NCBI GenBank assembly: GCA_964372145.1
Contig: CAYJPM010000031.1
Coordinates: 1 to 12,455 of the forward strand
Direction: 5' to 3'
DNA length: 12,455 bases
Origin: CAKOSP01 sp964372145
GTDB taxonomy: Bacteria > Bacillota_I > Bacilli_A > RF39 > UBA660
Under the pieces are notes generated by a model. It was given only the letters and a program-made list of their open reading frames with translations. It ran no database searches and was not told where the DNA came from. The translations under genes were made by a program, and so were the position numbers. Shown piece by piece: positions 1 through 6,207 of this stretch; position 1 is the stretch's first letter; each line of letters starts with the position of its first letter.

Positions 1-3
1 GAT

Positions 4-762
4 ATGAAAACAAAAAAAGATATAAGTTCTAAAATAATTAAAGAATTAATGATTGAAACAAACTCTTTTGCATCATTAAATAATTCTTTAATTTACAGAA
101 ATCATGAAGGTCCAAGTGAAGAAAATTTTTATAAAGTATTAAATGACTATTTACATTTGAATAATATTGAATCTGTTTCAAATGTAAGAGAACATTTTAA
201 AAATAAAGAAATGCTTAAATATATTAAAATGGCTTTAGATTATAAAAAAAATAACGCATATTATTCTGTTAATAATAATGGACATTTTGATTTACAAGTA
301 TCTGGTTACTCTCATGTCACATCTGAACTTAGAAGAATTACTGATTTTTTGAATCATCATATATTGGATTTAATAGATGCTGGAAAGTTTGATGAAGATA
401 CTAAAAATGAAATACTTATTAAATATAATGATATGTGTAGTTATATAAATATAAAAAATCATAGAGCTGATTTAGTTATGTCTATTTTAGATCAAATTGA
501 AACAGAAAATAAAAATGAAGAAGTTTTTATTATAAAAGCTATATATGATGATTGTGTTCATCTTTATAATGAAAATAATGAGTTAGTTGTTGCATATTTA
601 AAATATTTTATAAATGGTTTTTGTAATTATAATAATGGTTATATTTATGATGAAAAAAATGATATAATATATAGTGTATATGACAAAGTTGTCGGAGAGA
701 TTGTTCCAAAAAACGATTTAGGCACTGATATTAAGTATGCTTATGTATATCAAAAAAAATGA
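4..762 (+). CDS. Hypothetical protein, about 252 residues; 5' end uncertain
   Basis: I do not recognise this protein. It is predicted to be mostly helical, soluble and rich in Asn, Lys, Glu and Tyr, with no signal peptide, membrane segment or Cys-pair motif. The frame is already open at the window's left edge and only three bases precede the ATG, so the ribosome binding site cannot be seen and the true start may lie upstream. It ends with TGA. The ribosome binding site of the next gene follows within a few bases, so it is probably the first visible member of a three-gene operon ending at the terminator near 1393-1415. Function cannot be inferred; its neighbours are a zinc-ribbon protein and a small helical protein, also uncharacterised. 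Confidence 0.7.
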   Translation: MKTKKDISSKIIKELMIETNSFASLNNSLIYRNHEGPSEENFYKVLNDYLHLNNIESVSNVREHFKNKEMLKYIKMALDYKKNNAYYSVNNNGHFDLQVSGYSHVTSELRRITDFLNHHILDLIDAGKFDEDTKNEILIKYNDMCSYINIKNHRADLVMSILDQIETENKNEEVFIIKAIYDDCVHLYNENNELVVAYLKYFINGFCNYNNGYIYDEKNDIIYSVYDKVVGEIVPKNDLGTDIKYAYVYQKK

Positions 763-775
763 AAAGGAATTGCAA

Positions 776-1054
776 ATGAAAAAATTTAATGAAATAGATA
801 TTCCATTTAAATGTATTAATTGTGGTTATGATGTTGAGCCACTAGGTTATACTTCTAGAGATCACTGTCCAAATTGTTTATATGCACTTCATGTAGATAT
901 AAATCCAGGTGATAGAGCATCTAATTGTAAAGGAATACTTAAACCTATTGATTTTGAGAACTTTAAAGGTGGATATAAAATAATTTATAAATGTGATAAA
1001 TGCAATATGATAAGAAAGAACATATTTGCTAAAGATGATAATTTTGATGAATAA
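776..1054 (+). CDS. RNHCP-type zinc-ribbon protein (92 aa)
   Basis: A small cytosolic protein with three CxxC pairs: C13/C16, C31/C34 and C73/C76, plus a lone C51. The segment SRDHCPNCLYALHVD (28-41) followed by NPGDR and a Cys closely matches the family named after its RNHCP motif; here the Asn is replaced by Asp. Such proteins probably bind zinc through paired ribbons; their molecular role is not established. I chose the ATG at 776 because AAGGA lies about 7 nt upstream (765-768) and because translation then begins just before the conserved FKCxxCG motif. An upstream in-frame ATG at 737 would overlap the preceding gene by 26 nt without a good binding site. It is 13 nt downstream of the preceding gene and likely co-transcribed. 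Confidence 0.85.
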   Translation: MKKFNEIDIPFKCINCGYDVEPLGYTSRDHCPNCLYALHVDINPGDRASNCKGILKPIDFENFKGGYKIIYKCDKCNMIRKNIFAKDDNFDE

Positions 1055-1082
1055 ATAAATATATCTAAGAAAGGAAAATAAT

Positions 1083-1394
1083 ATGAATGTTGATGATAAA
1101 AATAAGATGTTAGTTTTGGAACATAATTTATGTTTTTATAAAGAAAGGGTTAATGAGTATCAAATAATTATAAGTAAAATTCAAGAAATCATATGTAAAT
1201 ATGAATTGTCATTATCTAATCTTGATGAAAATGATGATAAAAGACATGCGGTAAATCATAATATTTATTTATATAAAGAGAGATCTTTTGATTATGAAAA
1301 TATCATTTTTTCTTTAAATAAACATATAGAAATATTAGAACTTGAATATAATATACTTACTGGTAATTTTTCTAGTTTGAATTATCAAAAATAA
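1083..1394 (+). CDS. Small helical protein with an internal 45-residue duplication (103 aa)
   Basis: No family recognised. The protein looks entirely helical and coiled-coil-like, without membrane segments. It contains two copies of one unit: residues 14-37 (HNLCFYKERVNEYQIII...) realign to 59-82 (HNIYLYKERSFDYENII...) at a constant offset of 45, sharing HN, YKER, a Tyr four positions later, and the Ile/Leu spacing. This suggests a two-hairpin or antiparallel helical bundle made by tandem duplication. AAGGA at 1071-1075 is a good ribosome binding site 7 nt before the ATG. It follows the RNHCP gene by 28 nt and closes the operon: its TAA lies inside the terminator stem. Function unknown. Confidence 0.8.
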   Translation: MNVDDKNKMLVLEHNLCFYKERVNEYQIIISKIQEIICKYELSLSNLDENDDKRHAVNHNIYLYKERSFDYENIIFSLNKHIEILELEYNILTGNFSSLNYQK

Positions 1395-1415
1395 CTATTA
1401 TAAATAGTTTTTTTT
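1393..1415 (+). terminator. Intrinsic terminator of the first operon
   Basis: A perfect 7-bp stem, AACTATT (1393-1399) with AATAGTT (1403-1409), encloses a 3-nt ATA loop and runs straight into a T tract to 1415. The TAA stop of the upstream gene (1392-1394) overlaps the stem, so the transcript has almost no 3' untranslated region. Confidence 0.8.
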
Positions 1416-1425
1416 ATTGGTATCA

Positions 1426-1434
1426 TGGTATAAT
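1426..1434 (+). promoter_or_regulatory. polA promoter with extended -10
   Basis: A consensus TATAAT (1429-1434) is preceded directly by TGG, an extended -10. No convincing -35 is present; the appropriate distance falls in the T tract of the preceding terminator. The predicted start near 1441 is followed by GGAGG (1446-1450) and ATG at 1455, giving a leader of about 14 nt. Confidence 0.65.
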
Positions 1435-1454
1435 AAAATGTATATGGAGGTAGT

Positions 1455-2279
1455 ATGAAAAAAGTAATTTTAATAGATGGCAATAATTTTATGTTTAGGT
1501 CTTATTATGCGACTAGTTATACTGGTAATATAATGAGAAATGCAGAAGGTTTTCCGACTAATGCATTATTTGGATTTATAAATATGATCAATAAAATTAT
1601 TGCGGAAGAAAAACCAGAGTTTATGGTAGTGGCTTTTGATATAGGTAAAAATTTTAGAAAAGAAGAATTTTCTTTTTATAAGGAAGGCAGAAGTGAGACT
1701 CCTGAAGAGCTTAAAATGCAAATGCCTTATGCAAGAAAAGTATTGGATGGAATGGGTATTAAATATTTAGAACTTGCTCCTTATGAAGCAGATGATATTA
1801 TTGGTACTTTAGTAAAAAAAGCGGATGAATCTAAAGAGTTTGATACTACAATTATTTCAAGTGATAAAGATTTACTTCAGTTAATTAATTATGAAACTGA
1901 CGTTAAGTTATTAAAGAAAGATTCTTATATAAGATATACAGAAAAAGGATTTATTGATGAATATGGTTTTGAACCTATTAAAATGATTGATTTAAAAGCT
2001 TTAATGGGTGATGCATCTGATAATATACCTGGTGTTAAAGGTATAGGTGAAAAGACTGCGATTAAGTTATTGCATGAATATAAATCTTTAGAAGGTGTTT
2101 ATGATAATATTGATAATATAAAAGGTGCTGTTCAAACAAAACTTATAAATGATAAAGAAAGTGCATTTATGAGTAAAAAAATTGCAACTATATATACTGA
2201 TGTTCCAATAGATGTAGATTTTGAAGATTTAAAATACTTAGGATGTAATGAAAATATAGTTTCACTTTACTCTCATTAA
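1455..2279 (+). CDS. polA: DNA polymerase I, 5'-nuclease domain (N-terminal part of a broken polA)
   Basis: This is the flap-endonuclease part of DNA polymerase I, which removes RNA primers and 5' flaps during lagging-strand maturation and repair. The metal-binding acidic residues are all visible: D8 (LIDGNN), D62 (AFD), the YEADD cluster at 110-114, SSDKDL (135-140) and MGDASDNIPG (184-193). A helix-hairpin-helix, GVKGIGEKTA, follows at about 193-202. The domain is full length and should be active alone; free-standing versions exist in bacteria. The frame ends at TAA (2277-2279) just after NENIVSLYS, where family members normally continue through a conserved LEFxS-like segment. The rest of the gene continues in other frames (2276-2548 and 2499-3911). 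GGAGG lies 4 nt before the ATG. Confidence 0.9.
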   Translation: MKKVILIDGNNFMFRSYYATSYTGNIMRNAEGFPTNALFGFINMINKIIAEEKPEFMVVAFDIGKNFRKEEFSFYKEGRSETPEELKMQMPYARKVLDGMGIKYLELAPYEADDIIGTLVKKADESKEFDTTIISSDKDLLQLINYETDVKLLKKDSYIRYTEKGFIDEYGFEPIKMIDLKALMGDASDNIPGVKGIGEKTAIKLLHEYKSLEGVYDNIDNIKGAVQTKLINDKESAFMSKKIATIYTDVPIDVDFEDLKYLGCNENIVSLYSH

Positions 2280-2548
2280 ACGAGGTTAAAGAAGATATTA
2301 AATTTAAAGAAATAAGTAGTGTAGATGAATTATCTTTAGAAAATGATATATCTATTTATTTAGAAATAGATAATGAAAATTATCATACTGCTAATATACT
2401 TGGAATGGGTATATCTGATAAAAATAATAATTATTTTATTAATAAAGAATTAGTTAATGATGTTTTGAAATATATTAAAGAAAAAGAAATAAATACTTAT
2501 GATATTAAAAAACATTTATATTTTAGTAATATTGATTATAAAAGATGA
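2276..2548 (+). pseudogene. polA: Out-of-frame middle segment of polA (degenerate 3'-5' exonuclease region)
   Basis: Between the two in-frame polA parts, another frame (codons starting at 2276, ending at TGA 2546-2548) is open for 90 codons. It reads like the central proofreading-type domain of Bacilli PolA: VKEDIKFKEI, then ISIYLEIDNENYHTA, then NTYDIKKHLYF. It has no start codon or ribosome binding site of its own. The first catalytic acidic residue of an active proofreading site appears replaced (YLEI where an active enzyme has DxE), as is usual in Gram-positive PolA. Joining upstream needs a -1 change near 2265-2276; joining downstream needs a +1 change near 2540-2543. Evidence of homology is pattern recognition only. 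Confidence 0.7.
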
Positions 2549-3911
2549 TATAAGTTATTTAATGCAAGAATATGGAGTAGATACTATATTTTATGATAAT
2601 CTAAGAAAAGAGAAATTTGACTTAGAAAAATTAAAACAAAGTGTTATTAGTAAAAGTAAATTTATACATGATAATTATTTAAAAAATAATATAGATTTAA
2701 GAAATCATGAATTATATGATTTATATACAAATATAGAACTTCCTTTGTCATATGTTTTATCTAGTATGGAAAAAGAAGGTGTAATTTGTGATAAAGATAT
2801 ATTAGATAGTTTAAAAACTAGTATTAAAATAGATATAGATAAAATTACTAAAGAAATACATGATTTAGCGGGTGAAGAGTTTAATATATCATCACCTAAA
2901 CAACTAGGTGAAATACTTTTTGAAAAGTTAGAAATTGCTAAAGGTACTAAAAATAAGACTGGATATAAAACAGATGCTTCAGTATTAGAAAAATTATCTG
3001 GAAAACATTTAATCGTTGATAAGATATTAGTTTATAGAAATTTAACTAAAATATATTCAACATATATTGAAGGTTTAGAACATTATATAAATAGTGAAGG
3101 TTTAATAAAGTGTATATATAAACAAACTTTAGCTAGAACTGGGCGTCTTTCATGTACTGAACCTAATTTACAAAACATACCGGTAAGAGAAGAATTAGGT
3201 AGACAAATTAGAAAAGCATTTAAACCTAAAAATGATTTATTATTATCTGCTGATTATTCTCAAATAGAACTTAGAATACTTGCTCATATATCAGGTGATG
3301 AAGCATTTAATAATGATCAAGATATTCATAGAAAAGTAGCTAGTGATATGTATAATATACCTGAAGAAGATATAACTAAAGAACAGAGAAAGACAGCTAA
3401 AGCTGTTATATTTGGTATTGTTTATGGTATAAGTGGTTTTGGTTTAGGAGATAGTTTAAAAATATCTAGAAAAGAAGCCGATAGTTTTATAAATAAATAT
3501 TATGAACTATATCCTAAAGTTAAAATATATATGGATAATATAATAAAAGAAGCTAAAGAAACTAGTGTAGTAAAAACTTTATTTAACCGAAAAAGAATTA
3601 TTGAAGAAATAAAAAGTTCTAATTTTATGGTTAGACAAACAGGTGAGAGAATGGCTCTTAATACACCGATGCAAGGTACTAGTGCTGATATAATTAAAAT
3701 AGCTATGATTAATATATATAAAGAATTAAATGATAAAAATTTAAATAGTAAAATTATTATGCAAGTGCACGATGAACTTATTCTTGATATTGTAAAAGAA
3801 GAAGAAGAGATAGTTAGAAATATTGTTAAAGATAAGATGGAAAATGTTATTAAATTAAAAGTGCCTTTAAAAGTAGAAATAAATAGTGCTAGTAACTGGT
3901 TTGAGGTTTAA
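2499..3911 (+). CDS. polA: DNA polymerase I, polymerase (Klenow-like) domain, C-terminal part of a broken polA
   Basis: This is the family A polymerase domain, which fills gaps in repair and replaces RNA primers. Counting from the ATG at 2499, the visible landmarks are TGRLSCTEPNLQNIPVR (214-230), motif A DYSQIELR (252-259), motif B RKTAKAVIFGIVYG (297-310, with the conserved R297, K301, F305 and Y309), and motif C VHDE (423-426). The end, NWFEV, is normal. All catalytic residues are intact. True homology begins only around KDDISYLMQEYG (residue 15 on); the first 14 residues read like an out-of-frame artefact. Neither the ATG at 2499 nor the one near 2562 has a good ribosome binding site, so independent translation looks poor. 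The mutM ATG follows the stop by 2 nt. Confidence 0.85.
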   Translation: MILKNIYILVILIIKDDISYLMQEYGVDTIFYDNLRKEKFDLEKLKQSVISKSKFIHDNYLKNNIDLRNHELYDLYTNIELPLSYVLSSMEKEGVICDKDILDSLKTSIKIDIDKITKEIHDLAGEEFNISSPKQLGEILFEKLEIAKGTKNKTGYKTDASVLEKLSGKHLIVDKILVYRNLTKIYSTYIEGLEHYINSEGLIKCIYKQTLARTGRLSCTEPNLQNIPVREELGRQIRKAFKPKNDLLLSADYSQIELRILAHISGDEAFNNDQDIHRKVASDMYNIPEEDITKEQRKTAKAVIFGIVYGISGFGLGDSLKISRKEADSFINKYYELYPKVKIYMDNIIKEAKETSVVKTLFNRKRIIEEIKSSNFMVRQTGERMALNTPMQGTSADIIKIAMINIYKELNDKNLNSKIIMQVHDELILDIVKEEEEIVRNIVKDKMENVIKLKVPLKVEINSASNWFEV

Positions 3912-3913
3912 TA

Positions 3914-4720
3914 ATGCCAGAGCTAGCAGAAGTAGAAACTGTAAGAAGAGTACTGTTTAAAAAGGTATTAAATAAAAAGATAGTGGATATAAATGTAATA
4001 TATCCTAAGATAGTTGAAAATGATATTAATGAGTTCAAAAATATGTTAATTAATGATAAGTTTATTAATATAACTAGAAAAGGAAAATATTTAATATTTG
4101 AAACAAATAAATATTTTTTGATATCTCATTTAAGAATGGAAGGTAAGTATTATATTAAAGGTATTAATGATGAAATACTTAAACATGAACATGTAATATT
4201 TAGTTTTATTGATGGAAGTACTTTAAGTTATCATGATACAAGAAAATTTGGAAGAATGAAACTTATTAATAAAGATGAATTAGATAATTATTTTATTAAA
4301 TTAGGTAAAGAACCTAAGGATTTAGATTTAGATTATTTAAAAAATAAATTATATAAATCTAATAAATATATAAAAACATTATTACTTGATCAAAGTATTA
4401 TCGCAGGACTTGGTAATATATACGCTAATGAAGTATTATTTGCATCTAATATTAATCCTTTTAAAAAAGGTAATGACTTAAAAGATGATGATATTAATAA
4501 TATTATTGATTCTTCTAAAAGTATAATTGATAAAGCTATACTTGAAGGTGGATGTACTATTAAAAGTTATACTTCTAGTTTAGGTGTAACTGGTAATTAT
4601 CAAAATTATTTAAATGTACATATGAAAGAAAATGTTCCTTGTACAAAATGTAATAATTTAATAATTAAAGATAGAATAGATGGAAGAAGCGTTTATTATT
4701 GTAGAAATTGTCAAAGATAA
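3914..4720 (+). CDS. mutM: Formamidopyrimidine-DNA glycosylase (Fpg/MutM)
   Basis: Bifunctional base-excision repair enzyme that removes 8-oxoguanine and formamidopyrimidines and nicks the abasic strand. After Met removal the N-terminus is PEL, supplying the catalytic Pro2 and Glu3. Other landmarks are the lysine in RKGKYL (K58), SHLRMEG (71-77), HDTRKFG (107-113), the helix-two-turn-helix signature GLGNIYANE (165-173), and a C-terminal four-Cys zinc finger (C243, C246, C263, C266) ending in CRNCQR. The length of 268 residues is normal. GAGG at 3902-3905 lies 8 nt before the ATG and inside the end of polA, so the two are one operon, as in many Bacilli, linking lesion excision to gap filling. 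A terminator follows within 20 nt. Confidence 0.96.
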   Translation: MPELAEVETVRRVLFKKVLNKKIVDINVIYPKIVENDINEFKNMLINDKFINITRKGKYLIFETNKYFLISHLRMEGKYYIKGINDEILKHEHVIFSFIDGSTLSYHDTRKFGRMKLINKDELDNYFIKLGKEPKDLDLDYLKNKLYKSNKYIKTLLLDQSIIAGLGNIYANEVLFASNINPFKKGNDLKDDDINNIIDSSKSIIDKAILEGGCTIKSYTSSLGVTGNYQNYLNVHMKENVPCTKCNNLIIKDRIDGRSVYYCRNCQR

Positions 4721-4736
4721 TATCAGAATGCAAAAT

Positions 4737-4766
4737 AAAAAAAGTAACTTATAAGTTACTTTTTTT
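4737..4766. terminator. Bidirectional terminator between mutM and vanY
   Basis: A perfect 30-bp inverted repeat: seven A, GTAACTTA, its reverse complement TAAGTTAC, then seven T. Because both sides end in homopolymer tracts it can act as an intrinsic terminator on either strand, for mutM rightwards and for vanY leftwards. The vanY stop codon (4765-4767 on the minus strand) overlaps its right edge. Confidence 0.85.
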
Positions 4767-5724
4767 AGTTTAAATAATAAGCATAATATTCATCAAATGT
4801 TATATCATTTTCATAAATGTATGTAGCAACATCTATTCCAACATATCTATAATGCCAAGATTCAAAGTTATATCCAGTTATATCCTCTTTATCTTCAGGA
4901 TATCTTAAAATAAATCCATATTTATAACAGTTATCTTTAAGCCAAGCATAAGTAGGTGAGTCTGCTAAAGTTCCTTGACTAGAATCTGTTAATGAAAATA
5001 TATCTAGTGCAAGACCTGTTTGATGTTCAGAGTGTCCAGCTCTTGCTGCTATGCCATCTGCGTATTTCTCTCCACGGTCATTTTTATATTCAGTATATAC
5101 ACTATCTTGTTCGTCGTATGATCTATAAGAAGAATTTACCATTAAATATATTTCTTCTTCACTATATGCAGCATTCCACATATCTAAAAAAGCATCGTAT
5201 GTTTTTTGTGTAGTTTTTTGTGATCCTTCAGTTCCCCAAGAATATTTAGTAGATATAGTTATTAATTCTGGTGTGTAATTTTCATCTAATGAATAGTATT
5301 TATTAACAAGGACTAATTCATTTTTTGATAAATCTGAATCTAATATATATTCGTAATAATATTCATCTATATTTGTATTAATAATTGTAATAGCGTCCGA
5401 TATATTATCTATTTTTTCTTCATTTATATAATTATAATATTCTTCAAAATATTCTTTTATATAATATTTTTCATTAATAATGTCAAAAATCAATTCATCC
5501 TTGTCATTACTAACCAATTCATTTAATTTTTCATTATTAAAATTATCTAATAATATATTTATTTCGTTATCTGTATATCCTAATTGTAAAAATTTATATT
5601 CATAGGTTTTTTGATATTCTAATTCATTATATTTGTTTATTCCAAATATAATTCCTATAATAAGTAGAACAAATAAGAAAAAAATAATTTTAAATTTCTT
5701 TTTAATTTTAAGTTTTTTTGCCAT
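4765..5724 (-). CDS. Membrane-anchored D-alanyl-D-alanine carboxypeptidase, VanY family
   Basis: Zinc peptidase of the VanY/DacB-like M15 group, expected to trim the terminal D-Ala from peptidoglycan stem peptides outside the cell. A lysine-rich N-terminus (1-11) is followed by one membrane segment (12-29), with no lipobox Cys, so it is probably an uncleaved anchor. Residues 40-155 form a helical, acidic and Tyr-rich spacer I do not recognise. The catalytic domain has SSYRSYDEQ (198-206), AGHSEHQTGLALD (229-241) with zinc ligands H234 and D241, and ESWH (288-291) with the catalytic Glu and third ligand H291. The start at 5724 is chosen because AGGTGA precedes it and a consensus promoter lies directly upstream; the longer frame from 5769 would begin inside the -35 box. 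It shows that the organism has a wall. Confidence 0.93.
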   Translation of the reverse strand: MAKKLKIKKKFKIIFFLFVLLIIGIIFGINKYNELEYQKTYEYKFLQLGYTDNEINILLDNFNNEKLNELVSNDKDELIFDIINEKYYIKEYFEEYYNYINEEKIDNISDAITIINTNIDEYYYEYILDSDLSKNELVLVNKYYSLDENYTPELITISTKYSWGTEGSQKTTQKTYDAFLDMWNAAYSEEEIYLMVNSSYRSYDEQDSVYTEYKNDRGEKYADGIAARAGHSEHQTGLALDIFSLTDSSQGTLADSPTYAWLKDNCYKYGFILRYPEDKEDITGYNFESWHYRYVGIDVATYIYENDITFDEYYAYYLN

Positions 5725-5740
5725 ATTATCACCTAATATG

Positions 5741-5769
5741 ATTATAGCAGTAAAAAAAAGTTTTGACAA
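5741..5769 (-). promoter_or_regulatory. vanY promoter
   Basis: Read on the minus strand, TTGTCA (5769-5764), a 17-nt spacer and TATAAT (5746-5741), with TGC directly upstream of the -10. The predicted start is about 5734, at the AGGTGA ribosome binding site, leaving a leader of about 10 nt. The -35 overlaps the -35 of the divergent promoter. Confidence 0.85.
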
Positions 5770-5791
5770 ATTATTTAATTTGTAATATTAT
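5763..5791 (+). promoter_or_regulatory. Promoter of the 118-residue gene, divergent from vanY
   Basis: TTGACA (5763-5768) is a perfect -35; a 17-nt spacer leads to TATTAT (5786-5791). No TGn precedes this -10. The predicted start is near 5798, followed by AAGG and AGGA sequences (5800-5808) before the ATG at 5814. Confidence 0.65.
5766..5783. promoter_or_regulatory. 18-bp palindrome, possible operator
   Basis: ACAAATTA, a 2-nt TT centre and TAATTTGT form a perfect inverted repeat. It overlaps the -35 boxes of both divergent promoters and fills the spacer of the rightward one, a position where a dimeric regulator could control both. No known operator is recognised, and inverted repeats of this length can arise by chance in DNA this AT-rich. 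Confidence 0.35.
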
Positions 5792-5813
5792 TATTTTATA
5801 AGGTAGGAATAAT

Positions 5814-6170
5814 ATGGAAACAAAAGAAATATTAAATCATTGTCATAACTTTTATGAAATAATAAATTTTGAACCTTTAGAAGGTGATAATATTACTCCT
5901 AAGATGATTAATTTATATAGAAAATATATATTTAAAGATACAGAGTTAACAGAAGAAAAAATAAAAAAAATAAAAGATTTAGATGTTGCTATGAAGAAAT
6001 ATATAGATGATTACATATTTAGAAAAGATATGCAAAATTGTATATTAAATTTAAAAATTCCTAAAGATACAAAAGACATAATTAAAATTATAATAGATAA
6101 GATTATTGATTTCTTTAAAAATTATAATGTATATACAACAAGAGTAATTTATATTTCTAGATGGATATAA
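5814..6170 (+). CDS. Hypothetical protein, 118 aa
   Basis: No family recognised. It is a small Lys/Ile/Asp-rich, probably all-helical soluble protein without signal peptide or membrane span. Only two Cys are visible (C10 and C76). A hydrophobic helix, DTKDIIKIIIDKIIDFF (85-101), precedes a Tyr-rich tail ending in VIYISRWI. It has its own promoter and a plausible ribosome binding site (AGGA at 5805-5808). It lies divergent from vanY and 37 nt before the anchored surface protein gene, with no convincing terminator between, so those two are probably co-transcribed. Its role, and whether it regulates the shared promoter region, cannot be told; no DNA-binding motif is evident. Confidence 0.7.
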   Translation: METKEILNHCHNFYEIINFEPLEGDNITPKMINLYRKYIFKDTELTEEKIKKIKDLDVAMKKYIDDYIFRKDMQNCILNLKIPKDTKDIIKIIIDKIIDFFKNYNVYTTRVIYISRWI

Positions 6171-6207
6171 ATTTCTTTTTATATATAGAAAGATTAAGGG
6201 TGATTAT

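Noticed and set aside
737..775. Longer N-terminus for the RNHCP protein
   Set aside because: It overlaps the upstream gene, lacks a binding site, and adds residues outside the conserved domain; the ATG at 776 has a good ribosome binding site.
2265..2280. Programmed -1 ribosomal frameshift joining polA parts
   Set aside because: No canonical X XXY YYZ slippery heptamer is visible, and a second opposite shift would also be needed about 270 nt later.
4992..5213. Plus-strand frame of 73 codons inside vanY
   Set aside because: It lies opposite conserved vanY catalytic motifs, so it is an antisense shadow.
5725..5769. Longer vanY starting at 5769
   Set aside because: This start lies in the -35 box of a consensus promoter whose transcript would begin downstream of it; 5724 has AGGTGA.
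6172..6194. Possible terminator before the surface-protein gene
   Set aside because: Only a weak 5-bp TCTTT/AAAGA stem with a long loop and no T tract.
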